A stretch of 32,487 bases of DNA, taken from the NCBI GenBank assembly GCA_964360255.1, contig CAYHVK010000024.1, forward strand, positions 1-32,487. Direction: 5' to 3'. A program made the position numbers and the translations under genes. Below the pieces are notes generated by a model, which saw only the letters and a list, made by a program, of their open reading frames with translations, made no database searches and was not told the origin of the DNA. The stretch comes from CAYHVK01 sp964360255 (GTDB lineage: Bacteria; Bdellovibrionota; Bdellovibrionia; Bdellovibrionales; UBA1609). Positions 15,229 to 22,682 of this stretch are shown piece by piece; position 1 is the stretch's first letter; every line of letters starts with the position of its first letter.

Positions 15229-16197
15229 GTGAGCTGGTTTAACGCCAAGCTACAATTAAGTATGACTATGACAACACTATTTTTCGGGTTCTATTCTCTC
15301 GCTTTAACTCTGGCCGTTGCCATTCTCTGGATCAAATCAAGCCGTCCAGCGAAAGAAGATCCACGTCTCAGCCGTGGCCTTCAGCTTTTGCAGAGTAAAA
15401 TTTCTGTGCTTGAAGATCTTTCTGATCGCACAGAGAAACAAGTGCAGCAGTTGATGGCTTTACTTGAAGAGCGTGCGCGCATCCTTCAAGGTAAAATTCT
15501 CCAAGCTCATGAGACTATGGCGAAAATCGATCAATCAATGTCGAAGAGTCTGAATGTGGCGAAAATCTTCCAAGATAAAATTCCGCACGAAGAAATTATC
15601 GAACGTCAGAACTCAGCGAAATTTGTTTTAGCGGCAAAGATGGCTCACCAAGGCAAATCCGTAGAAGAGATTATGCAAGAGGTAGATCTTCCATTAGCAG
15701 AAGTTGAATTTATCGCAAAAGTAAATCGTGATGAACTTTCATTCTCAGAAGAGCATTTGCCTGAATGGGCAAAAACAGAAGCGCGTATAACAGAAGCATT
15801 TTCTCAGCCTAAATATGATTTATCAGGTCTCACGCAAGTTCAGAACAATTTCAAAACGGCAGTGAAGGCCGCTGAAGACCAAGCTCGCGCCGTTGAAGAA
15901 CGTCGTCGCAATCAAGAAATCCAGCAGCAGCAACTCATCGATGGAGCAAAAAAAGCCGCACAAACTTTTGTGACTAATGCCTCACAAGTTTTCCACGATG
16001 TAGGCCAGAAGGCGTCGCAAGTGGCGACACAAGCCGCTCACGTCGCTTCAACTGCAGCCACTCATGCAGCGCACGCGGCAACGAGCGCAGCTCAAGCGGC
16101 TACGTCTGCCGCGACAAGACCGAGCTCATCACAACAGGCGTCAGGCCCCGTAATCAGAAAAGTCCAGTTCCCCCGCATCGATGATATGGATCGCTAA
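15229..16197 (+). CDS. Membrane-anchored coiled-coil DUF2802 protein with alanine-rich tail
   Basis: The 322 residues comprise an N-terminal membrane helix (about 16-36, TTLFFGFYSLALTLAVAILW), a coiled coil (about 45-112), a DUF2802-like helix-turn-helix segment (about 130-167, MAHQGKSVEEIMQEVDLPLAEVEFIAKV), a linker rich in Glu and Gln, and a tail (about 240-300) dominated by Ala, Thr, Ser and His. DUF2802 proteins often occur near flagellar or chemotaxis genes, but their biochemical role is not established. The start is uncertain: GTG 15229 or ATG 15262 would both leave the membrane helix intact, and neither has a good ribosome site. A strong terminator follows. Confidence 0.7.
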   Translation: MSWFNAKLQLSMTMTTLFFGFYSLALTLAVAILWIKSSRPAKEDPRLSRGLQLLQSKISVLEDLSDRTEKQVQQLMALLEERARILQGKILQAHETMAKIDQSMSKSLNVAKIFQDKIPHEEIIERQNSAKFVLAAKMAHQGKSVEEIMQEVDLPLAEVEFIAKVNRDELSFSEEHLPEWAKTEARITEAFSQPKYDLSGLTQVQNNFKTAVKAAEDQARAVEERRRNQEIQQQQLIDGAKKAAQTFVTNASQVFHDVGQKASQVATQAAHVASTAATHAAHAATSAAQAATSAATRPSSSQQASGPVIRKVQFPRIDDMDR

Positions 16198-16243
16198 AGG
16201 TACGGGATACCTTATAACGCGTCCGAGAATTTCATGTCGGACA

Positions 16244-16278
16244 AATAGAAAAGGCACCTCGCAGGTGCCTTTTCTATT
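16244..16278. terminator. Strong bidirectional-type hairpin terminator after the DUF2802 gene
   Basis: Two perfectly complementary 16-base arms, left arm 16244-16259 and right arm 16263-16278 (AGGTGCCTTTTCTATT), surround a three-base loop. The A-rich foot and T-rich end make it work on either strand. A smaller hairpin with arms GTCCGA and TCGGAC (16221-16242) lies just before it. Confidence 0.85.
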
Positions 16279-16346
16279 ATCGGTGTCACATTTTTTGACA
16301 AGGCTCTCTTATTTACAGGGGCATCCCATAATTATTTGAGATTTTG

Positions 16347-16352
16347 TATACT
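16347..16352 (+). promoter_or_regulatory. Candidate -10 element of the phosphatase gene
   Basis: TATACT, preceded by TTTTG, stands 23 bases before the ATG at 16375. No good -35 lies at 16-18 bases, so this is a weak call. A promoter is expected here because a strong terminator sits just upstream. Confidence 0.3.
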
Positions 16353-16374
16353 GCATACCTTTAAAGGTGGAGAT

Positions 16375-16905
16375 ATGAAATTGCAGTTTTTTATTAAGCT
16401 CTTAATGGTAGTCGTGGGCCTTTCATTGGCTCAGACGAGCTTTGCTACAATTCCACGTTTTATTAAATTGGATAATGGCTTTTACCGTGGTGGCCAGCCG
16501 GGTACTTACAATGACTATGTTCGACTTAAAAACTTAGGCATTAAAACAATTATTAATTTAAGGGCTGCACCTGAAATATCGGCTCTAGAAAAAAGTATCG
16601 CTCAAAATCTGGGAATGAACTACATAAACATTCCTTTTTCGACTTTTGATTATCCGTCTTCAGAAAAAATTGCCAGCGTCATGAAGAGAGTCACGAATCC
16701 AAATTTACGACCTGTTTTTTTACATTGCCGACATGGCAAAGATCGCACTGGTATTGTGGGTATCTTGTATCGAGTGCAAGAGCAAAATTGGCCGGTACAA
16801 AAGGCTTATGACGAAGCTTTAAATTTAAACTTACGTTGGTATCTGCCGAACGTGCCTATGTTAATTTATCGTGAGACGGGTGTTTGGCCAAAGGCTATGA
16901 AATAA
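16375..16905 (+). CDS. Secreted dual-specificity/tyrosine phosphatase-like protein
   Basis: A 176-residue protein. The ATG at 16375 is chosen for its GGTGGAG ribosome site and because it opens directly on a signal peptide (MKLQFFIKLLMVVVGLSLAQ, cleavage near residue 24). The mature part is a cysteine phosphatase of the DSP/PTP type: FYRGGQP (37-43), a G-I-K-T-I-I-N-L-R strand, then the P-loop HCRHGKDRTG with Cys118 and Arg124 (C-x5-R). The nearby Asp92 in FDYPS could be the general acid. It would act in the periplasm or outside the cell; phosphoprotein, inositol phosphate and other substrates are possible. The gene is alone between two terminators. Confidence 0.85.
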   Translation: MKLQFFIKLLMVVVGLSLAQTSFATIPRFIKLDNGFYRGGQPGTYNDYVRLKNLGIKTIINLRAAPEISALEKSIAQNLGMNYINIPFSTFDYPSSEKIASVMKRVTNPNLRPVFLHCRHGKDRTGIVGILYRVQEQNWPVQKAYDEALNLNLRWYLPNVPMLIYRETGVWPKAMK

Positions 16906-16906
16906 A

Positions 16907-16928
16907 AAAGGCACCCGTAGGTGCCTTT
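16907..16928. terminator. Hairpin terminator between the phosphatase and protease genes
   Basis: Arms AAAGGCACC and GGTGCCTTT form a nine-base-pair stem with the four-base loop CGTA, starting two bases after the phosphatase stop. The A-rich and T-rich flanks let it serve both the phosphatase (+) and the convergent protease (-). Its core repeats that of the terminator at 16244-16278. Confidence 0.8.
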
Positions 16929-16968
16929 AAGCTTGTCCGGAAATTACGAACGGGAAGCAGGTACCCTC

Positions 16969-18468
16969 TTAATAAGCCATTAAGCCATCTACGCTCAGTT
17001 TACCGTTCGATACTACTTTGCCGCTTACAGAAGTGATTGGCTTAGCTGTTTTAAGAAGAGCGTCTTTAATCTCTCTCCAAGTTGCTGTCGGCTTGTATGA
17101 AAGGTAAAGAGCAGCTGCGCCCGCGACGTGCGGAGTCGCCATTGAAGTTCCATCCCAAGTGGCTTTGATTCCGAGTTGTGGAAGATCAAGAACTGTATCG
17201 TTGTACGTTCCAGTTACCATCGTTGAGAAAACTTTTACGCCTGGTGCTGCGATATCAACTGAAGTTTTCCCCCAGTTTGAAAACGCACCAAGTTCATTAG
17301 CTGAATCGATTGCAGCTACGCTCACGATAATATCATCTGCGTAACTTGCCGGAACGCCTGGCTTCGCATCAGTATCATTATCATAACCAACGCCGTTGTG
17401 ACCGTTACCAGCCGCTGCGATAAAGATAACGCCTTTTTCTTGGGCGTACTTAATTGCATCTTTTAAAGCTTGGTTGTCCGGATCATTCGGGTCTTCACCT
17501 TCAGAGCCCCAAGAGTTCGAAAGAACTTTCGCGCCGTTGTTGATCGCGTAAAGAATTGATTTCACAGCGCCACCGCTTGTGCCTGATCCGTCTTCACCTA
17601 AGAAGCGAAGAATCATGACCGATACATTCGGAGCCACTCCAGAAATACCTTTTCCGTTAAATCCACGAGCGGCCACGTTACCAGCACAGTGAGTGCCGTG
17701 ACCTGGATTACCGCCGAATAAAAGATCAATACCAGTTTTAGCCATATCGAAAGGTTTGTTGTCGTTCATCACAACATCCCAACCTACAAGGTCATCAATA
17801 TAACCATTGTTGTCGTCGTCAACGCCGTTAGTCGCTTTATCTTTACCGTTTGCGTCTGTGCCCATTTCTCCTGGGTTGCGCCAGAGGTTCTCAACTAAAT
17901 CTTCGTGAGTGTAATCAACACCAGTGTCGATCACAGCCACAACAACTTTGCCGTCGCCTTTAGATTTGCCCCAACCTTGAGTCACACCAATATCGCCCAT
18001 TCCCCATTGCGATCCGAAAAGCGGGTCGGCTCCTGTTCCGGGAGCTTTCACCGCTGGGATTTCTGGGTTGTCGACGATCTTTGCAGCACTGCAAGCTCCA
18101 GGAATCGGGCAGTCTTGAACCGGCGCTTCTTGTAAGGCCTGAACCGCAGCTGCGCGAGCCGCTGTTAAGCTTGGATTTTCTAAAAGTTTAATTTTAAAGT
18201 TCGGCTGAGCGTAAGCCACGCCCGGCATGCTTTTCAAGAAACGCAGGCTGAGCATTTTCATGTTCTGAGTCGGCACTTTTACGCGGTACCAACCAAGTCC
18301 GCCAAGGTCTTCAAGTTCAGCGTGAGCTGGTAACTGAGCGGCTAGCTTAATAAGGCCCGAGTATCCGTTCGCATTGCCTTTAAGCTTAACTAAGTAATCC
18401 CCTTCAGATGCAAGAGCGCCGCCCGAAAGACTGAGTCCAACGAGAGCTGCCATGATCATATTTTTCAT
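16969..18468 (-). CDS. Secreted subtilisin-like serine protease (S8 family)
   Basis: A 499-residue preproprotease. A signal peptide covers residues 1-20 (MKNMIMAALVGLSLSGGALA). A propeptide of inhibitor-I9 type spans about 24-95, and a cysteine-containing linker about 100-150. The catalytic domain has Asp181 in VIDTGVDYTHEDL, His257 in GHGTHCAG, the oxyanion Asn355 in AAGNG and Ser442 in GTSMATPHVAG. The acidic loop NGVDDDNNGYIDD (214-226) looks like a calcium site. It has no extra C-terminal domain, so it is probably released. The start ATG has a GGAGGGG ribosome site. It is transcribed away from the nuo operon. Confidence 0.95.
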   Translation of the reverse strand: MKNMIMAALVGLSLSGGALASEGDYLVKLKGNANGYSGLIKLAAQLPAHAELEDLGGLGWYRVKVPTQNMKMLSLRFLKSMPGVAYAQPNFKIKLLENPSLTAARAAAVQALQEAPVQDCPIPGACSAAKIVDNPEIPAVKAPGTGADPLFGSQWGMGDIGVTQGWGKSKGDGKVVVAVIDTGVDYTHEDLVENLWRNPGEMGTDANGKDKATNGVDDDNNGYIDDLVGWDVVMNDNKPFDMAKTGIDLLFGGNPGHGTHCAGNVAARGFNGKGISGVAPNVSVMILRFLGEDGSGTSGGAVKSILYAINNGAKVLSNSWGSEGEDPNDPDNQALKDAIKYAQEKGVIFIAAAGNGHNGVGYDNDTDAKPGVPASYADDIIVSVAAIDSANELGAFSNWGKTSVDIAAPGVKVFSTMVTGTYNDTVLDLPQLGIKATWDGTSMATPHVAGAAALYLSYKPTATWREIKDALLKTAKPITSVSGKVVSNGKLSVDGLMAY

Positions 18469-18506
18469 AATTCCCCTCCGTAGTAGTTAGGATCTGAATC
18501 ACGATT

Positions 18507-18536
18507 CTTAGTCAGGGGATCCGTACCCAGACTAAG
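18507..18536. promoter_or_regulatory. Inverted repeat between the protease and nuoB genes
   Basis: Arms CTTAGTC (18507-18513) and GACTAAG (18530-18536) are perfectly complementary. After an A-A mismatch the stem continues with GGG/CCC around an eight-base loop. It lies in the protease leader and upstream of the nuo promoter, so it could be an operator or an RNA hairpin in the protease 5' leader. A short T-run follows on the + strand, but there is no + strand gene to terminate. Confidence 0.45.
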
Positions 18537-18560
18537 GTCTGCTTTTTCATCAACAATTAA

Positions 18561-18589
18561 ATTTAAGGACTATTTTGAAGGTATTACAA
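18561..18589 (-). promoter_or_regulatory. Candidate sigma-70 promoter of the protease gene
   Basis: Reading the minus strand, TTGTAA (18589-18584) and TTAAAT (18566-18561) are separated by 17 bases, each matching four of six consensus bases. It would give a leader of about 85 bases that includes the inverted repeat at 18507-18536. Confidence 0.35.
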
Positions 18590-18645
18590 AGGCTAATTGG
18601 ACCTTAGCCCAGTGCACAATTCAAACAGCTTAAAAAGCGGTTTTG

Positions 18646-18674
18646 TTGAGTGCTAGAAACGCCTTTGATAGGAT
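18646..18674 (+). promoter_or_regulatory. Sigma-70 promoter of the nuo operon
   Basis: TTGAGT (18646-18651) and TAGGAT (18669-18674) are spaced by 17 bases, and a TGA just before the -10 gives an extended -10 element. Transcription would start near 18681, about 34 bases before the nuoB ATG. No other convincing promoter occurs before the long run of overlapping genes. Confidence 0.6.
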
Positions 18675-18714
18675 TTGAAAACTTAATGAAATAGCACCTT
18701 TATGGAGTTCGTCT

Positions 18715-19239
18715 ATGGCTGAAAGTATTAATGTAGATACCTTTGAGTCCTCAAAAGCTTTTGCCTACACTTCGCGCATTGACGCGATAAAAGCTTGGGG
18801 ACGTAAAAACGCACTTTGGCCACTACCGTACGGGACCGCTTGTTGCGGAATCGAACTCATGTCCGTGATGGGTCCGAAATACGACCTCGCACGTTTCGGC
18901 GCTGAAGTTGTTCGCTTCTCTCCACGTCAGGCGGATTTATTAATCGTGGCCGGAACAATCACTGAACAAATGGGTCCGGTGATTTCAAGAATTTATCAAC
19001 AGATGTTAGAGCCAAAATATGTCATCGCAATGGGCGCCTGCGCTTCGAGCGGTGGTTTCTATCGCGCGTATCACGTTATGCAAGGTGTAGATAAAATTAT
19101 TCCTGTCGATGTTTATGTTCCAGGATGTCCTCCGACTCCCGAAGCTGTTCTCGACGGAATCATGGTTATTCAGCGAATGATTGAACAAGGCACACCACGA
19201 CCATGGAAAGAAACTTGGCGTCCAGGAGTATACCGATAA
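18715..19239 (+). CDS. nuoB: NADH-quinone oxidoreductase subunit B (NuoB)
   Basis: NuoB carries the terminal 4Fe-4S cluster N2 that hands electrons to quinone. The 174-residue protein has the adjacent cysteines Cys43-Cys44 in GTACCGIELM, Cys109 in MGACASSGG and Cys138 in VPGCPP, the full N2 ligand set. The N-terminal 30 residues are polar. It is the first gene of the operon: nuoA, usually just upstream, is not there. The stop overlaps nuoCD (TAATG). The ATG at 18715 is preceded by only a modest GGAG. Confidence 0.97.
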   Translation: MAESINVDTFESSKAFAYTSRIDAIKAWGRKNALWPLPYGTACCGIELMSVMGPKYDLARFGAEVVRFSPRQADLLIVAGTITEQMGPVISRIYQQMLEPKYVIAMGACASSGGFYRAYHVMQGVDKIIPVDVYVPGCPPTPEAVLDGIMVIQRMIEQGTPRPWKETWRPGVYR

Positions 19240-20915
19240 TGACTTTAGAAAATTTAAAATCAGATTTTGCCCAAAAATTTCCTGTGGGAGCATTCAGCTA
19301 CGAAACTCTCTTTGGTGCGAGCGTTATCAACACTCCCAAAGAAGAAATTTTCAATGTTCTTACGCACCTAAAAAACAACTTAGGTTTTGATTTCCTTATG
19401 CAAGTTTCAGGAGCTGATTATCCCAATCGCCAAAAGCGTTTTGATGTCATCTATGAGCTCTTCTCGACTAAAACTTTCGCGCGCCTCCGAGTGAAAACTC
19501 AAGTGGGCGAGAACGAGTCACTTGATACGGCTTGCCGTATCTGGAAGACAGCGAATTGGTTCGAGCGCGAAACTTGGGATATGTACGGGATTGTTTTTAA
19601 AAATCACCCGAATCTGACACGTATTCTTACGCATCACCAATTCAAGGGGCATCCGCTCCGCAAAGACTACGATGCGAATCACCAGCAACGTTGCACTGAA
19701 TCTCAATTGATTCACTTCGAAGACGATGCAACTTACAAGCCAGATCCAACTAAAAACTTAATGCCGCTCAACATTGGCCCTTCACATCCAGCGACGCACG
19801 GTACACTTCGTGTAATGGCAGAGCTTGATGGCGAACGCATTGTTCGTGCGAATGTTGAGCTCGGTTACTTACATCGCTGCTTTGAGAAAATGGCAGAGAC
19901 TCACCCGTACAATCAGGTGATTCCATATACAGATCGTCTCAACTATTGCTCGGCGCCAATGAACAACGTGGGCTACTGCAAAACTGTTGAGAAAATGCTC
20001 GGTGTAGAAATTCCACCTAAAGCACAAGCGATGCGTATTATCCTTTGCGAAATCTCTCGTATTATCGATCACGTTGTTTGCGTGGGCGCCAATGCGGTGG
20101 ATTTAGGTTCGATCACGGGCTTCTTCCATTTATTCCAGTTCCGTGAAATGGCTTATGGTCTTTTCGAAAAACTTTGTGGATCCCGCCTAACTGTAGCGCT
20201 CACTCGTATCGGCGGAATGTCGAACGATGCGCCAGACGGTTGGTTCGATGAAGTTCTTCAGTTCTGCGATAAAGTTCAGCTCGGTGTTGAAGAATTAGAT
20301 CGTCTTTTAACTGGTAACAAAATCTGGATGCAGAGAATGCAGAACGTGGGCGCCCTTTCAGCTGAAGAAGCTATTCAGTGGGGTTACACAGGTCCGCTTC
20401 TTCGCGCGACAGGTTTAAGTCTTGATCTTCGTAAAGCCGATCCTTACTACGGTTATGAAACTTTAGATTTTGATGTACCAGTGGGTACAACAGGTGATTG
20501 CTTCGATCGTTACTTGGTTCGCGTTGAAGAAATGCGCCAGTCGATTAAAATTATTCGCCAAGTCGCTAAAAACGTTCCGGGTGGAGATTACACAATCCGC
20601 GATAAAGCGATTGTTCTGCCAGAGAAGAAAGACGTTTACGGAAACATCGAAGGTTTGATGAACCACTTCATGCTCATCATGAAAGGTCTTCGCCCACCAG
20701 TGGGTGAAATCTACGATGCGACTGAAGCGGCGAACGGGGAGCTTGGTTTCTATCTTGTCAGCGATGGCAGTGGTAACCCTTACCGTCTCAAGGTTCGTCC
20801 ACCATGCTTTGCAATTTATCAATCACTACCACACCAGATTACGGGCGGATTACTCTCTGACGTGATCACTATTCTCGGCACACAAAACGTTATTGCCGGC
20901 GAATTGGAGAGATAA
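19239..20915 (+). CDS. nuoCD: Fused NADH-quinone oxidoreductase subunit C/D (NuoCD)
   Basis: A 558-residue fusion of the 30-kDa and 49-kDa subunits of complex I. The NuoC part (about 1-150) ends with FERETWDMYGIVFKNHPNL and ILTHHQFKGHPLRKDY. The NuoD part (about 165-558) opens with NIGPSHPATHGTLR, whose His-rich loop lines the quinone pocket, and ends with DVITILGTQNVIAGELER. The fusion is also found in Escherichia coli. ATG 19239 overlaps the nuoB stop; a longer frame back to 19203 lies inside nuoB and is rejected. Both halves look intact. Confidence 0.97.
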   Translation: MTLENLKSDFAQKFPVGAFSYETLFGASVINTPKEEIFNVLTHLKNNLGFDFLMQVSGADYPNRQKRFDVIYELFSTKTFARLRVKTQVGENESLDTACRIWKTANWFERETWDMYGIVFKNHPNLTRILTHHQFKGHPLRKDYDANHQQRCTESQLIHFEDDATYKPDPTKNLMPLNIGPSHPATHGTLRVMAELDGERIVRANVELGYLHRCFEKMAETHPYNQVIPYTDRLNYCSAPMNNVGYCKTVEKMLGVEIPPKAQAMRIILCEISRIIDHVVCVGANAVDLGSITGFFHLFQFREMAYGLFEKLCGSRLTVALTRIGGMSNDAPDGWFDEVLQFCDKVQLGVEELDRLLTGNKIWMQRMQNVGALSAEEAIQWGYTGPLLRATGLSLDLRKADPYYGYETLDFDVPVGTTGDCFDRYLVRVEEMRQSIKIIRQVAKNVPGGDYTIRDKAIVLPEKKDVYGNIEGLMNHFMLIMKGLRPPVGEIYDATEAANGELGFYLVSDGSGNPYRLKVRPPCFAIYQSLPHQITGGLLSDVITILGTQNVIAGELER

Positions 20916-20916
20916 C

Positions 20917-21393
20917 ATGTTTAGATTATCGGCAGAGGGCGAAGCCTTCGTTAAAAAAGAACTCACGCGCTATGAAGATCGTAAAAGTGCGATCATTCCA
21001 TCACTTTACCGCGTGCAAAAAGAAAACGGCGGTTGGGTGAGCCCTGAGTGCATCAAGTATCTCAGTCAGCTTATGGATCTTCCAGAAGGTTGGATCGAAG
21101 AAGTTTTCACATTTTACACGATGTTTAATAAACAACCGGTCGGAAAGCTCCATGCCCAAGTTTGCACGAACATATCTTGCTCGATGAACGGCGGCCGCGA
21201 ACTTCTTCGTCATCTTTGCACATCATTTAACACTGAAATGGATTCGGTATCAGCTGATGGCCGTTACACATTCTCACGTGCTGAATGCCTAGGTGCTTGT
21301 GATAAAGCTCCAATGATGCAAGTGAATGACAACTATTATGAAGGCCTCACAAACGAGTCAGCCGTTAAGCTCTTGAAGGAAATGAAGGCATGA
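20917..21393 (+). CDS. nuoE: NADH-quinone oxidoreductase subunit E (NuoE)
   Basis: NuoE holds the 2Fe-2S cluster N1a next to the FMN subunit. In 158 residues it has the thioredoxin-like fold with ligands Cys83 and Cys88 in VCTNISCSMNG and Cys124 and Cys128 in AECLGACDKAPMM. The start is ATG 20917 with a GGAGA ribosome site, one base after the nuoCD stop; the longer frame from 20893 lies within nuoCD. The stop overlaps nuoF in an ATGA. Confidence 0.97.
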   Translation: MFRLSAEGEAFVKKELTRYEDRKSAIIPSLYRVQKENGGWVSPECIKYLSQLMDLPEGWIEEVFTFYTMFNKQPVGKLHAQVCTNISCSMNGGRELLRHLCTSFNTEMDSVSADGRYTFSRAECLGACDKAPMMQVNDNYYEGLTNESAVKLLKEMKA

Positions 21394-22682
21394 ACCAATC
21401 AAAATTATTAACTGAGTTTTATCACCTTGATGAATACGTTACGCTGGCTGGCTACAAAAAGAACGGCGGCTATGAAGTTTTGAAAAAAGCTTTAAAGATG
21501 GAACCAAAAGCCATCGTTGATGAAGTGAAAGCTTCAGGCTTACGCGGTCGTGGCGGAGCAGGATTCCCAACGGGAATGAAATGGAGCTTCTTGCCTGAAA
21601 ATGGCGAGCCTCGCTATTTACTCTGCAACGCCGATGAAGGTGAGCCGGGTACTTTTAAAGATCGCGTGATGATGGAGCGTGCTCCTCATCAATTGATCGA
21701 AGGCATGATCATTTCAGCTTTCGCGATTAAATCTAAGAAATCTTATATCTATGTTCGTGGTGAGTACGATGATTCAAAACGCATTATCGAGAAAGCTCTA
21801 AAAGAAGCTTATGAGGCTGGCCTCCTAGGTAAGAACATCCTCGGTAGCGGTTTTGATCACGATATGGATTTATATTCTGGTGCCGGCGCTTACATCTGCG
21901 GTGAAGAGACAGGAATGATCTCTTCAATCGAAGGTCTTAAAGGTCAGCCGAAATTAAAGCCGCCATTCCCGGCTGTAAAGGGCTATTTGCGTAAGCCAAC
22001 AATCGTAAACAACGTTGAGACGCTTGCGGCGGTTGTGCCGATTATTCGTGATGGCGCTCAAGCTTATCGTAAATTCGGAACTGAAAAATCTGCGGGTACA
22101 AAACTTTTCTCAATCAGCGGTAATGTAATGAAGCCGGGCGTAATTGAAATTCCGCTGGCAACTCCGCTGAGAGATGTGATTTTTGAATACTGCGGTGGTT
22201 TGAAGCCAGGTCGCAAATTAAAAGCGGTGATTCCGGGTGGAAGTTCGGCTCCTGTTCTGAACGCTGACGAAGCGATGAAAGTGAACATGGATTATGAATC
22301 ACTAGCACAAGCCGGCTCGATGTTAGGTTCGGGCGCGATTATTGTGATGGATGATTCAAACTGCATGGTGGATATGCTCCAAGTGATTATGCACTTCTAT
22401 CACCATGAATCTTGTGGTCAGTGTACACCTTGCCGTGAAGGTACAGGTTGGCTCGATAAAATCGTGACGAGCATTCACCAGGGTCACGGTCGTCTTCAAG
22501 ATATTCAATTGATCGAACGTGTAGCTAAAAACATGATGGGCCGTACAATTTGTGCTCTATCTGATGCGGCTGCACTACCAGCTTTGAGTTTCGTTTCTAA
22601 ATTCCGCGACGAGTTCGAATTCTACGTTCGCGAAGGTCGTTCAAAAGTTAAAGGAGTGGCACATGCCGAAATGCACCATTAA
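21390..22682 (+). CDS. nuoF: NADH-quinone oxidoreductase subunit F (NuoF)
   Basis: NuoF oxidises NADH through FMN and passes electrons to cluster N3. The 430-residue protein is full length. It has the NADH/FMN loop GLRGRGGAGFPTGMKW (50-65), the FMN region CNADEGEPGTFKDR, the GAGAYICGEETGMISSIEG segment (164-182) and the N3 ligands Cys342, Cys345, Cys348 and Cys388. Translation is coupled to nuoE (ATGA), and the last 20 bases overlap nuoG. Confidence 0.98.
   Translation: MNQSKLLTEFYHLDEYVTLAGYKKNGGYEVLKKALKMEPKAIVDEVKASGLRGRGGAGFPTGMKWSFLPENGEPRYLLCNADEGEPGTFKDRVMMERAPHQLIEGMIISAFAIKSKKSYIYVRGEYDDSKRIIEKALKEAYEAGLLGKNILGSGFDHDMDLYSGAGAYICGEETGMISSIEGLKGQPKLKPPFPAVKGYLRKPTIVNNVETLAAVVPIIRDGAQAYRKFGTEKSAGTKLFSISGNVMKPGVIEIPLATPLRDVIFEYCGGLKPGRKLKAVIPGGSSAPVLNADEAMKVNMDYESLAQAGSMLGSGAIIVMDDSNCMVDMLQVIMHFYHHESCGQCTPCREGTGWLDKIVTSIHQGHGRLQDIQLIERVAKNMMGRTICALSDAAALPALSFVSKFRDEFEFYVREGRSKVKGVAHAEMHH

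Noticed and set aside
22663..22682. Overlap of nuoF and nuoG as a frameshift or assembly error
   Set aside because: NuoG has its own AAAGGAG and a normal N-terminus, and NuoF has its full cluster ligands, so the overlap is natural coupling.
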